Below, one piece after another: positions 27,250 to 35,792 of a DNA stretch of 64,000 nt. A program made the translations under genes and the position numbers. Each line of letters opens with the position of its first letter. Within the stretch, counting starts at the first letter, position 1. The DNA is taken from NCBI RefSeq assembly GCF_001542625.1, contig NZ_CP016279.1, positions 9,362,001 through 9,426,000 of the forward strand, given 5' to 3'. A model generated the notes under the pieces. The model saw nothing but the letters and a program-made list of their open reading frames with translations. It made no database searches and had not been told where the DNA came from. The stretch comes from Streptomyces griseochromogenes (lineage in GTDB: Bacteria; Actinomycetota; Actinomycetes; Streptomycetales; Streptomycetaceae).

Positions 27250-28577
27250 GATCGGATCCCTTCGGTTTCGTCAGTGGTGGAGGCCGCGCCGGTCCGGGCG
27301 GGAGGGGCGGCGGTGCCACCGCGGGTCACGGTCACCGGCAGGGGCCGCACCGCCTCCGCCGGCAGCCGGCGCTCCACCCGGACCAGCAGGGCGGCGGCCA
27401 GCGCCGAGGTGAGGACGAGGACGGCCCACGGCGCCCGGCCGTCCAGCGCGAGCAGGGCCGTGAACAGCGACGGCGCCACCGCCTTCGCCAGCGACCAGGA
27501 CATCTGGTACGCCGCCAGGTACCGGCCGCGCACCGCCTCGGGCGCCGCCGCCATGGCGAGCACCTGGGCGGCGGGGCTGTGGATCAGCTCGCCGAGGGTG
27601 TAGACGACGACCACGACGGCCAGGGCGGCACCGAGGACCGTGTCCGAGCTCGGCCGCAGGGTGCCGAGCACGATCTGCGCGGCGAAGGCCGTCGCGAACA
27701 GGCCCCCGCCCAGCGCCGCCGCCCGGGTGCGCCGGGCGCCGGCCCGCCGTACCCACGCGCCGACGCCGACGCCGGCCACCGCGCACAGCACGGTGTTGAC
27801 GGTGAAGGCGGCGCCGCTGAGCGCCGCGGGCCCGTGCAGCCACTCCACGACGAACAGCGGGAAGAGGACCGAGAGGGCCGAATAGCTCAGCGCGTTCAGG
27901 AAGTTGGCACCGGTGACGACCAGGAAGGGCCGGTCGGCGAGGACGAGCCGGTAGCCCGCGCCCGCCCGACGCGCACCCGGGGACCCGTCGGCCGCGCGCA
28001 CCGGCTTCAGCGGGCGCAGCAGCAGCGCCGCCAGCGCGAAGGAGAGGGCGTTGCCCCAGGCCGCGTACGTGTAGCCGGTGCCGCCCGCGAGCGCGATGAC
28101 CAGCGTGGCCAGCAGCGAGCCCGCCCCGTTGCCGGCGTTCTGCAGCGCCCGCGTCGACGCCTGGAGCCGGTCCCGCCCGGCGCCGCGCGCCACCTCGCCG
28201 ATCAGGGACTGCTGTGCGGCGGGGAAGGCGCGGTCGGCGGCCGCGGTGACCAGGGCGACGGCCGCGAAGGCGGCGAGGGAGTGGGCGAAGGGGTAGAGGG
28301 AGAAGCCGACGACCCGGACGCCGTACAGCGCGTACTGCACGGGCCTCGCGCCGTACCGGTCCACCGCCGCCCCGGCGAGCGGGAGCGCGCCGAGGCCCAC
28401 CAGGCCGGTGACCGTGAGCACGGCGCCCACGACGGCGAAGGACAGTCCGGTGACGTAGTGGAAGAACACCAGGGTGAACGGGACGTACATACCGGCCCCG
28501 ACGCCGTTGACGGCGGCGGCGACGGGCAGGGCCCACTCCCCTGGTGCGCGCTCGTCCTTCCGGCTCTTTCTCTGCAC
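27246..28577 (-). CDS. MFS efflux transporter
   Basis: 443 residues with twelve predicted helices; the loop motif VDRYGARPVQ after helix 2 corresponds to the MFS A-motif. It is probably a drug or metabolite exporter. The start is GTG 28577, eight bases after AAGGGGG; the frame is open further upstream but that part covers the operator. First gene of an MFS-EamA(-EamA) operon, divergent from a MarR regulator. Confidence 0.88.
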   Translation of the reverse strand: MQRKSRKDERAPGEWALPVAAAVNGVGAGMYVPFTLVFFHYVTGLSFAVVGAVLTVTGLVGLGALPLAGAAVDRYGARPVQYALYGVRVVGFSLYPFAHSLAAFAAVALVTAAADRAFPAAQQSLIGEVARGAGRDRLQASTRALQNAGNGAGSLLATLVIALAGGTGYTYAAWGNALSFALAALLLRPLKPVRAADGSPGARRAGAGYRLVLADRPFLVVTGANFLNALSYSALSVLFPLFVVEWLHGPAALSGAAFTVNTVLCAVAGVGVGAWVRRAGARRTRAAALGGGLFATAFAAQIVLGTLRPSSDTVLGAALAVVVVVYTLGELIHSPAAQVLAMAAAPEAVRGRYLAAYQMSWSLAKAVAPSLFTALLALDGRAPWAVLVLTSALAAALLVRVERRLPAEAVRPLPVTVTRGGTAAPPARTGAASTTDETEGIRS

Positions 28578-28605
28578 GATGCCGCCCCCTTGAAGTGACT
28601 TGATG

Positions 28606-28648
28606 GAAAGTAGCTTAGCGCTAAGCAACTTTCCGACAAGCTACTTTC
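28606..28648. promoter_or_regulatory. MarR-type operator with an extra half-site
   Basis: GAAAGTAGCTTAGC (28606-28619) faces GCTAAGCAACTTTC (28620-28633): a 28-bp palindrome with 13 of 14 positions matched. A third half-site GCTACTTTC, identical to the left arm's complement, follows at 28640-28648. It lies exactly between the MFS and MarR genes, so it is most likely bound by the MarR protein. Confidence 0.75.
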
Positions 28649-28684
28649 TTGCGGGTGACCGTCCGCAGAAGCGATACTCGGCAC

Positions 28685-29203
28685 ATGAAGGAAGGCCGGC
28701 AGCAGCACAAGGACCCCGTCGACGCGATCATCGGCCAGTGGGCGGCCGTGCGGCCCGACCTCGACACCAAGGCGATGGAGGTCTTCGGGCGGATCTACCG
28801 CCTCTCGCGCGCCATGGGCGACCGCATGGAGAAGGCCTACGCCGCCTATGGCATCTCGCGCGGCGAGTTCGACGTGCTGTCGACCCTGCGCCGCTCCGGC
28901 GAGCCGTACACCCTCTCACCGCGCCAGCTCTCGGCGACGCTGATGCTCACCACCGGCGGCATGACCGGCCGTCTCGACAAGCTGGAGCGGGCGGGCCTGC
29001 TGCGCCGCTCCCCCGACCCCCATGACCGCCGCGGCCTGCAGGTGACGCTGACCGAGAAGGGGTTCGACGTCATCGACCGGGCGGTCGGCGCGGGCCTCGC
29101 CGTCCAGACGGAGGCCCTGTCCTTCCTCGACGACGAACAGGCCGGCCAACTGGCCGGCCTGCTGAGGGAGTTGCTGGCGAGTACGGAGCGGGCGGAACAC
29201 TAG
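28685..29203 (+). CDS. MarR-family transcriptional regulator
   Basis: 172 residues. The winged helix is at about 55-115: ISRGEFDVLSTLRRSG, LSPRQLSATLMLTTGGMTGRLDKLERAGLL, and the wing RRSPDPHDRRGLQVTLTEKG. It should repress its own gene and the divergent efflux operon, released by a phenolic-type ligand (family knowledge). The ATG at 28685 lacks a strong ribosome site; GTG 28655 and TTG 28649 are in frame, so the true start is uncertain. Confidence 0.88.
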   Translation: MKEGRQQHKDPVDAIIGQWAAVRPDLDTKAMEVFGRIYRLSRAMGDRMEKAYAAYGISRGEFDVLSTLRRSGEPYTLSPRQLSATLMLTTGGMTGRLDKLERAGLLRRSPDPHDRRGLQVTLTEKGFDVIDRAVGAGLAVQTEALSFLDDEQAGQLAGLLRELLASTERAEH

Positions 29204-29354
29204 CCACGCGGCTCCTGGCCGCCGACGTGTGCGGCCACCGCCACATGAACGGCGGCGGTACAGGCAGCTTCGTCACTGCCGGAGCAGGGGGCAGGGCCGG
29301 CTTCGTGCGGCCGTCTGCCGCACCTGCGGCCGCTTCGAGCGGGCAGCATGCACA

Positions 29355-29417
29355 GAGGGCGCCGTCCTCACCCACGTACGGCGGTGTGCGCGTACGGACG
29401 GGAGGACAGGCGCCCTC
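29355..29417. terminator. Long bidirectional hairpin
   Basis: A 15-bp stem (29355-29369 with 29402-29417, one bulged A) encloses a second inverted CGTACG pair. It lies in the 235-nt gap between convergent genes and is followed on the plus side by an A/T stretch. Confidence 0.6.
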
Positions 29418-29438
29418 GGTAAAGAAATCGGGTCGTGC

Positions 29439-29699
29439 TCAGGCCTTCGCCTTGGCCTGGCCCGGCTTGGTCACCCGGATCTTGGACTTGTCCAGGGCCA
29501 TCACCAGCCCCGCGATGACCGCGAACAGCACCAGCGGGAGCAGCACGTACAGGCCCAGCGTCGCACCGACGCTCAGGCCCTTGCCGGGGTCGTCGCCGTC
29601 GTCGCGGGTGAGCGCGAGGGCGGGGGACGACATGAGCAGCATCATCAGCGTCGTACCGGCGGCCAGGGCGCCGGCGCGCAGGGCGTTCTTCTTGTCCAC
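29439..29699 (-). CDS. Small membrane protein, unknown
   Basis: 86 residues: a signal-like helix at 7-30 (ending PALAL), a short acidic loop (TRDDGDDPGKG), a strong membrane helix at about 43-68 and a basic tail (KSKIRVTKPGQAKAKA). GTG start. It lies downstream of malQ on the same strand with a 47-nt gap. No family recognised. Confidence 0.68.
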   Translation of the reverse strand: MDKKNALRAGALAAGTTLMMLLMSSPALALTRDDGDDPGKGLSVGATLGLYVLLPLVLFAVIAGLVMALDKSKIRVTKPGQAKAKA

Positions 29700-29746
29700 G
29701 TTCTCAAGTTAGCGAACGGCTGCGCGGGCCGCGCGCTCGGGGTGCC

Positions 29747-31846
29747 CTACCGCGGCCCACCCCCCGTTCCCTCCCTCAGGACCTCCAGCAGTGCCCTCAG
29801 GCGGGGCGAGGCCGTCAGTTCCTCCAGTGTCACCGGTCTGCCCGCGGCGGAGGCGATCGGCAGGCGCCAGTTCGGGTACTGGTCCCACGTACCCGGCAGG
29901 TTCTGCGGGCGGCGGTCGCCGACGCCGTCCGGGAGCCAGACGCCGACCAGGCGGGCCGGGGTGCGCAGCAGAAAGCGGTGGACGCCCTGGATCTCCGCCT
30001 CCTCGGCGGTTCCCGGGGGCCCGGCGGCCGGGGTGTGCAGCAGGCCGAGGCTGCCCAGCAGGGCGAGCCACTCCGCGGTGTCCGCGGTCGCCGCCGCGCG
30101 TTCCTCGACAGCCGGGCGGGTGAGCAGGCCGAGCCGGTCGCGCAGGTCGACATGGTCGCCGGTGAGCCGGGCGGCGGTGGGCGGCAGGTCGTGGGTGGTC
30201 GCGGTGGCCAGGCAGTCGGCGCGCCAGCGCTCGGGCGGCAGCGGGCGGCCGTCGCCGTCCCAGTCCCGTTCGAACCACAGCACGGAGGTGCCGAGCACCC
30301 CGTGCCGCTGCAGCGTCTCGCGCACCCCCGGTTCCACGGTGCCCAGGTCCTCGCCGATCACCACCGCCCCGGCGCGGGACGCCTCCAGAGCGAGCAGGGC
30401 GAGCATGGCCTCGGCGTCGTAGCGGACGTACGTGCCCTCGGTGGGCGGGCTGCCCCGGGGCACCCACCACAGTCGGAACAGGCCCATCACGTGGTCGATG
30501 CGCAGGGCGCCGGCGTAACGGAAGAGGGCGCGCAGGAGGTGGCGGTAGGGGGCGTGCCCGGAGGCGGCGAGGCGGTCGGGGCGCCAGGGAGGCAGGCCCC
30601 AGTCCTGGCCGCGCGCGTTGAAGGCGTCGGGCGGGGCGCCGATGGACGTCCCGGCGGCGAAGTGGTCCTGCTGCGCCCAGGCGTCCGCGCCGTCGGGGTG
30701 CACGCCGACGGCGAGGTCGTGCACGATCCCGACGGGCATGCCGGCCTGGCGGGCGGCGTGCTGGGCGGCGCGGAGCTGGCCGTCGGTGAGCCAGGCGAGC
30801 CGGGTGTGGAAGCCGACGCGGCCGGCCAGCTCGGCGCGGGCGCGGGCGGTGTCGGCCGAGCGCGGGTCGCGCAGCCCCTCGGGCCAGCGGTGCCAGTCGG
30901 CGCCGTGGGTCTCGGCCAGCGCGCACCAGGTGGCGTGGTCCTCCAGGGCCTGGCCCTCCGCGGCGCGAAAGGCGTCGTAAGCGGCCTGCCGCCGCGGTCC
31001 GAGCGGAACACGGAGCACCAGTTCCAGGGCCTCGTGCTTCAGCTCCCACACCGCGTCCCGGTCGATGAGGGCGCCCTTGTCCAGGACGGCGGCGCGCAGC
31101 CGGTCTGCGCGCTTGAGCAGCGCGCGGATCCGGGCGCGGTCCTCGGGGTCCTCGACGTACGCGAACTCGGGGATCTCCTCGATCCGCAGGTGGACGGGGT
31201 CGGGGAAGCGGCGGGAGGACGGCCGGTAGGGGGACGGGTCGGTGGGGGCCCCGGGCACGGCCGCGTGCAGCGGGTTGACCTGCACGAACCCGGCACCGAC
31301 GGTGCGTCCCGACCAGTCGGCCAGCTCGGCGAGGTCGGCGAGGTCGCCCATGCCCCAGGAGCGCCCGGAGAGCAGTGAGTACAGCTGGACGAGGAGGCCG
31401 TAGGAGCGGGCGGCGGGGGTGGGCAGCCGGTTCGGGGCGACGATGAGGTGGGCGTGTGCGCCGCGTCCGTCGGGTGCGGTGGCGCTCACCCGGTGCACAC
31501 CGGCCGGCAGGCCCTCGGCCGTGTCCCGGGTCTCGCCCTGCTCGGTCTCGATGCTCAGGCGGGTGCCGGGCGGCAGTGCGGCGAAGGCGTCGGGCAGCCC
31601 CTCGGTGCCGTCCCACCGGACCACGGTCGGCGGCAGCAGCCGTTCGCGCAGCTCGCGCTCCCGTTCGGCGAGCGCGGCGCGGACGGCGTCCGGGGTGTCC
31701 GCGTCCACCCCGAGGGCGGTCAGGGCGGCGACCACGGCGGCGGTGGAGACCCGGACGGTGCGGTCCGGGGACGGGCTGTAGGAAGTGGCGACCCCGTGCA
31801 GCTCGGCGAGCCGCGACAGCTCCTCGTCGTCGTGCGCCGCGGCCAT
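29747..31846 (-). CDS. malQ: 4-alpha-glucanotransferase (amylomaltase, GH77)
   Basis: Transfers alpha-1,4-glucan segments between maltodextrins in the cytoplasm. 699 residues, the E. coli MalQ size class. Catalytic residues are visible in order: nucleophile D451 (LRIDHVMG), acid/base E499 (VIGEDLGTV) and the stabiliser D553 (TTHDLPPTA). The N-terminal 130 residues form the extra domain seen in MalQ-type enzymes. The ATG follows directly on the TAG of the small upstream gene, so the two are translated together. No mal transporter is nearby. Confidence 0.95.
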   Translation of the reverse strand: MAAAHDDEELSRLAELHGVATSYSPSPDRTVRVSTAAVVAALTALGVDADTPDAVRAALAERERELRERLLPPTVVRWDGTEGLPDAFAALPPGTRLSIETEQGETRDTAEGLPAGVHRVSATAPDGRGAHAHLIVAPNRLPTPAARSYGLLVQLYSLLSGRSWGMGDLADLAELADWSGRTVGAGFVQVNPLHAAVPGAPTDPSPYRPSSRRFPDPVHLRIEEIPEFAYVEDPEDRARIRALLKRADRLRAAVLDKGALIDRDAVWELKHEALELVLRVPLGPRRQAAYDAFRAAEGQALEDHATWCALAETHGADWHRWPEGLRDPRSADTARARAELAGRVGFHTRLAWLTDGQLRAAQHAARQAGMPVGIVHDLAVGVHPDGADAWAQQDHFAAGTSIGAPPDAFNARGQDWGLPPWRPDRLAASGHAPYRHLLRALFRYAGALRIDHVMGLFRLWWVPRGSPPTEGTYVRYDAEAMLALLALEASRAGAVVIGEDLGTVEPGVRETLQRHGVLGTSVLWFERDWDGDGRPLPPERWRADCLATATTHDLPPTAARLTGDHVDLRDRLGLLTRPAVEERAAATADTAEWLALLGSLGLLHTPAAGPPGTAEEAEIQGVHRFLLRTPARLVGVWLPDGVGDRRPQNLPGTWDQYPNWRLPIASAAGRPVTLEELTASPRLRALLEVLREGTGGGPR

Positions 31847-32092
31847 CTACAGCCCCGGGCCGAAGAAGTCCGGGACCGGGTCGGACTCGCTGGTCAGCGG
31901 GGCGACGTCGGCGAGCGGCGGCTCGCTGGTGAGGGGCTCGGCATCGGGCAGCGGCGGCTCGCTGGTCAGCGGCGCCTGCGCGCAGGGGCTCTCCGCGCTG
32001 AAGGCGCACTCCTGTCCGCCGAGGGTCTCGGCGGACGGCTCCGCCACGGGTTTCCACTGGGCCGGAATGACGAGATGAGCCGGTGCGGCCAC
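31847..32092 (-). CDS. Small repeat protein directly upstream of malQ
   Basis: 81 residues with no membrane segment. It begins AAPAHLVIPAQWKPV, has two cysteines, and from residue 41 holds three tandem 12-residue repeats of the form PLTSEPPLxDxx. A strong AAGGAGG site precedes the GTG, and the stop touches the malQ start (TAGATG), so it is clearly translated. No family known to me; a partner of the glucanotransferase or a leader controlling its translation are both possible. Confidence 0.7.
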   Translation of the reverse strand: MAAPAHLVIPAQWKPVAEPSAETLGGQECAFSAESPCAQAPLTSEPPLPDAEPLTSEPPLADVAPLTSESDPVPDFFGPGL

Positions 32093-32206
32093 GGGGGCCT
32101 CCTTCTCGAAGCAGCTTGGGTCGGATGACCGAGCCCTACCCAGTGGGCGCGATGCCAGACGTGCTCGGAGAGAACAACGTCCGGACGTGACCCTTCACTA
32201 TTCACT

Positions 32207-32231
32207 CAGTACATGTATCTAGTGCATACTG
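32207..32231. promoter_or_regulatory. PadR-type operator
   Basis: CAGTA and TACTG bracket the core ATGTATCTAGTGCAT (32213-32227), close to the ATGT-N-ACAT pattern bound by PadR proteins. It lies just upstream of the PadR start, suggesting self-repression. Confidence 0.5.
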
Positions 32232-32237
32232 ATCTCC

Positions 32238-32771
32238 ATGAGCACCCGGCACATCCTCCTGGGGCTGCTCGAGGCGGGGCCGAGCCATGGCTACGACCTC
32301 AAGCGGCGCCACGACGAACGCTTCCCGCAAGCCCGTCCGCTGGCCTACGGGCAGGTCTACACGACCTTGCAACGCCTGGTCCGGGACGGTCTCGCGGAGG
32401 TCGACGGGACCGACGCCGACGGCGGGCCGGAACGCACGCGCTACCGGTCGACGGACGACGGAGTGCGCGAACTGGCCCGGTGGGCCGGCGCGATCGCCGC
32501 GCCCGTGCCCTTCGTGGCGAACGAGATCTTCACCAAGATCGTGGTCCTGATCCTGGCCGGCGGCGATCCGGCCGCCTATGTACGCGCCCAGCGCGCCGCC
32601 CACATGGAACGGATGCGGGAACTCACGGCCGTGAAGACCGCCCCCGGCGCCGATCTGGCGACCGTACTCTCGGCCGACTATGCCCTCAACCACCTCGACG
32701 CCGACCTCCGCTGGCTGAACACCACGGCGGCCCGGCTGACCACTCTGACCGCGGAGGTCGACGCAGCATGA
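32238..32771 (+). CDS. PadR-family transcriptional regulator
   Basis: 177 residues. The winged helix is typical: LLGLLEAGPSHGYDLKRRHDERF, then AYGQVYTTLQRLVRDGLAEVDG, with the wing ERTRYRSTDDG. The C-terminal helical part (about 100-177) serves dimerisation. It is the first gene of a PadR-ATPase-permease operon and its TGA overlaps the ATPase ATG (ATGA), so it probably controls the transporter. Confidence 0.9.
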   Translation: MSTRHILLGLLEAGPSHGYDLKRRHDERFPQARPLAYGQVYTTLQRLVRDGLAEVDGTDADGGPERTRYRSTDDGVRELARWAGAIAAPVPFVANEIFTKIVVLILAGGDPAAYVRAQRAAHMERMRELTAVKTAPGADLATVLSADYALNHLDADLRWLNTTAARLTTLTAEVDAA

Positions 32772-33466
32772 GCAACAGGGGGGACTCCTCGGTGCCGCTT
32801 CTGGCGGGCCGGGACCTGGTCAAGGCGCACGGCAGGACCGAGGCGCTGCGCGGCGCCTCGGTCGAACTGCGCGCGGGCGAGATCCTCGCGGTGACCGGGG
32901 CGAGCGGCAGCGGAAAGTCGACGCTGCTGCACTGCCTGGCGGGGATCGTGCGGCCGGACGACGGCGCGGTGGTCTACGACGGGGTGCGGCTCGACCGGCT
33001 GCCGGAGAAGCGGCTCAGCGAGCTGCGCCGTACCGACTTCGGTGTGGTGTTCCAGTTCGGGCAGCTCATCCCCGAACTGACGGCCGTGGACAATGTCGCG
33101 CTGCCGCTGATGCTGGGCGGCGCCGACCGCGCCGGGGCCCGGGAGAGGGCCGGCGAGTGGCTGGAGCGGTTCGGGGTGCGCGGGCAGGAGGAGCTGCGGC
33201 CGGGCGAGCTGAGCGGGGGCCAGGCACAGCGCGTCGCCCTGGCCCGGGCGCTGGTGACCGGTCCCAAGGTGGTCTTCGCGGACGAGCCGACGGGAGCCCT
33301 GGACTCCCTGGCGACCGAGCAGGTGCTGACGGCCCTGGTGCACACGGCCCGCGAGTCGGGCACGGCGGTGCTGCTGGTCACGCACGACGCCCAGGTCGCG
33401 GCGTACGCGAACCGCGAGGTGCGGCTGAGCGACGGCGCCGCGGTGCCGGCGGAGGTGGCGGCGTGA
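32768..33466 (+). CDS. ABC transporter ATP-binding protein (MacB/LolD type)
   Basis: 232 residues. Walker A GASGSGKST is at 44-52, the signature LSGGQ at 148-152, Walker B VVFADE at 168-173 with the TGALD D-loop, and the switch histidine in VTHD. The LolD/MacB-like EPTGALDS pattern fits its partner, an FtsX-type permease, overlapping by GTGA. The operon could confer antimicrobial resistance or export, as is usual for PadR-controlled pairs (inference). Confidence 0.92.
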   Translation: MSNRGDSSVPLLAGRDLVKAHGRTEALRGASVELRAGEILAVTGASGSGKSTLLHCLAGIVRPDDGAVVYDGVRLDRLPEKRLSELRRTDFGVVFQFGQLIPELTAVDNVALPLMLGGADRAGARERAGEWLERFGVRGQEELRPGELSGGQAQRVALARALVTGPKVVFADEPTGALDSLATEQVLTALVHTARESGTAVLLVTHDAQVAAYANREVRLSDGAAVPAEVAA

Positions 33467-34842
33467 CGACCCGTGTGGGCGGCGGATGGACCGCCGATGT
33501 ACGGCTCGCCTGGCAGCTCACCCGCGGCTCCGACCGGCAGGAGTGGTGGCGGATCGGGCTGACCGCGGCCGGGGCCGCGGCGGCGACGGGGATCGCCCAG
33601 GCCGCCGTCGCCCTGGCCTCGCTCCAGGGGTACTACTCGGTGTCCGTCGGCAGCGGCCTGCTGAACAACCCCGGTGAGCGTTCGGGGGTGGTGGCCGGCC
33701 TGCTGCTTCTGCTGGTGCCGGTGCTGGGGTTCCTCGGGCAGTGCGCCCGGATCGGCGCCGTGCACCGCGACCGGCGCCTTGCCGGGTTGCGGCTGGCCGG
33801 CGCCGGCCCGGCCCAGGTGCGCCGGATCGCCGCGCTGGAGACGGGGCCCGCCTGTCTGCTGGGCTCGGCCCTCGCCACCGCCGTCGCGGTGCCGGTGATG
33901 CCGGGTGTGTGGGCCGGCCCGCCGACCGGGGCCTGGGCCGGGATGGCACTGGTCGCCCTCGGGGTGCCGGTGCTGGGCGCGGCGGCGGGCGCGCTGGCGC
34001 TGCGCCGGGTGGTCGCCTCACCGCTCGGGTGGGTGCGCCGGGTGCGGTCCGGCAGCGGGCGGGGGCCGGGGCTGGTGTTCGCCGGCGGGGTGCCGGTCGT
34101 ACTGCTCCTGGCGTTCTGGGCCGTCGCGAACAGTTCCGCCAGTGGGCCGGGGCGGCTGCAGCTGACGTTGTTCGGTCTGGTCATCGTGGTCGGAGCGGGC
34201 ACGGTGTGGCTGGCCGGGGGCACGGCCAGGCTGGTCGGGCGGGTGCTGGCGGGCCGTGCCCGTTCGGCGGCGACACTGATCGCGGCGGAACGGCTGCGCG
34301 ACGATCCGTGGGCCATGGCCCGCACGCACGCGGCCGTCCTGCTGGTCACGATCGTCGGCACGGGCTTCGTCGGCGTCCGCCAGGTGTTCCTCGCCGGCGT
34401 GTACGACATGAGCCGCGACGACCAGCTCGGCATGCCGGTGTCCTTCTACACGACCGGCATCGACCTGACCGGCGCCGCGGTCCTGCTCGCCGTCGCGATC
34501 ACCCTCTCCGGCCTCGCCGTCGGCACCGCCGAGTCGCTGGCGAACCGTCGCCGGGGCCTTGCCGCACAGGTCGCCGCCGGGGTGCCGCGTGCGGTGCTGG
34601 GCCGGGCGCTGCTCCTGGAGACCGCGCTGCCGCTGGCCCCCGCGGTCGCGCTGGGAGGAGTGGGCGGCATGGCGATCGGCACCGTGTACGCCTCGCTGAC
34701 CGCGGGCGGTGTCACCCAGGCCGTGCCGTACGTCGCGCTGCTGGTCCCGCTGGGCATGTACGCGTGCTGCCTGCTGGCGGCGGCCACCTCGCTCCCCCTG
34801 CTGCGCCGCTCGGCGCGCCCGGCGGAGCTGCGCTACGCCTGA
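33463..34842 (+). CDS. FtsX-like ABC transporter permease
   Basis: 459 residues with about ten membrane helices, including two FtsX-type modules: about 85-190 (GLRLAGAGPAQVRRIAALE coupling segment) and about 355-455 (QVAAGVPRAVLGRALLLET). It has only a short extracellular part, unlike MacB. GTG start overlapping the ATPase stop. Last gene of the operon; a perfect hairpin follows. Confidence 0.87.
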   Translation: MTTRVGGGWTADVRLAWQLTRGSDRQEWWRIGLTAAGAAAATGIAQAAVALASLQGYYSVSVGSGLLNNPGERSGVVAGLLLLLVPVLGFLGQCARIGAVHRDRRLAGLRLAGAGPAQVRRIAALETGPACLLGSALATAVAVPVMPGVWAGPPTGAWAGMALVALGVPVLGAAAGALALRRVVASPLGWVRRVRSGSGRGPGLVFAGGVPVVLLLAFWAVANSSASGPGRLQLTLFGLVIVVGAGTVWLAGGTARLVGRVLAGRARSAATLIAAERLRDDPWAMARTHAAVLLVTIVGTGFVGVRQVFLAGVYDMSRDDQLGMPVSFYTTGIDLTGAAVLLAVAITLSGLAVGTAESLANRRRGLAAQVAAGVPRAVLGRALLLETALPLAPAVALGGVGGMAIGTVYASLTAGGVTQAVPYVALLVPLGMYACCLLAAATSLPLLRRSARPAELRYA

Positions 34843-34855
34843 CCCCCGAGGCATG

Positions 34856-34890
34856 TCCGGCCCCGGGGCACGGGGGACCCCGGGGCCGGA
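34856..34890. terminator. Bidirectional terminator after the PadR-ABC operon
   Basis: A perfect 13-bp stem (34856-34868 with 34878-34890) and 9-nt loop between the permease stop and the convergent HNH gene. Confidence 0.75.
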
Positions 34891-34939
34891 TCGCACGCGT
34901 GGCCCGGGAGCTGTCCCGAGTACGCGAAGGCCCGGATCG

Positions 34940-35476
34940 TCAGGCGGAAATGCCGTCGATCCGGGCCAGGGCGTCGTCCGCGCCGTACGGCTGCAAGTAG
35001 GGCAGCCAGCGCGGGTCCCTATGGCCGGTCCCGATGATGCGCCAGGCCAGACCGGTGGGCGGAGCTGGTTTGTGACGCAGCCGCCAGCCGATCTCGACGA
35101 GGTGTTTGTCGGCCTTCACGTGGTTGCAGCGGCGGCAGGAGGCCACCACGTTGTCCCAGACGTGCTTGCCCCCGCGGCTGCGCGGGATGACGTGGTCGAC
35201 GCTGGTTGCGACGCCACCGCAGTACATGCACCGGCCCCCGTCGCGGGCGAAGAGCGCGCGTCGGGTGAGAGGAACGGGCCCCCGGTAGGGGACCCGGACG
35301 AATCGCTTGAGCCGGACCACGCTGGGTGCGGGGACTGTGACGGTTGCGCTGTGCATAAAGGCGCCGGATTCCTCGAGGGAGACAGCCTTGTTCTCCAGGA
35401 CGAGGATGAGCGCGCGGCGGAGCGGTACGACGCCGAGCGGCTCGTACGACGCGTTGAGAACCAGGACATGCGGCAC
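34940..35476 (-). CDS. HNH endonuclease
   Basis: 178 residues. The HNH core is complete: C83-x2-C86 and C114-x2-C117 bind structural zinc; D94-H95 (SVDHVIPRSRGG), N109 and H119 supply the active site. An N-terminal region HVLVLNASYEPLGVVPLRRAL is shared with a widespread actinobacterial family whose role is not settled (repair or restriction). The start is GTG 35476 after the strong site AAGGAGG; the frame is open for 120 nt more upstream, but that part is low-complexity. Confidence 0.87.
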   Translation of the reverse strand: MPHVLVLNASYEPLGVVPLRRALILVLENKAVSLEESGAFMHSATVTVPAPSVVRLKRFVRVPYRGPVPLTRRALFARDGGRCMYCGGVATSVDHVIPRSRGGKHVWDNVVASCRRCNHVKADKHLVEIGWRLRHKPAPPTGLAWRIIGTGHRDPRWLPYLQPYGADDALARIDGISA

Positions 35477-35792
35477 GGGTGCCTCCTTGGGCGTCGGCGG
35501 CGCGTGGCTCGCGCCGGGACGATCTGCAGTCAGTCTCCCCTCATGCCTGGTGAACGCGCCACCATGTCCCGGTAACGGGCTGGGAGTGTTTTCGACCACA
35601 CCCGATACATCCCCCAGTTCACGGCCTGTTCAAGCCCGGGTGAGACCGGTCTCTCCTGCGCCCCTCCTTCGCGGAACGGCGCGGTCCACACACGATGCCC
35701 CGTTAGTGTGGTGGTTGAGTCCGTCCGGTGATCCTTTCGTGACCATGACCGCCCACCGGAGCGGACCCCGCAGCACCATGGAGGTACCTGCC
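35477..35792. other. 316-nt intergenic region, HNH / mechanosensitive channel
   Basis: It holds the two ribosome sites and presumably both divergent promoters. The perfect 12-bp palindrome GAGACCGGTCTC lies at 35642-35653 near the middle. No other clear site and no convincing gene. Confidence 0.45.
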
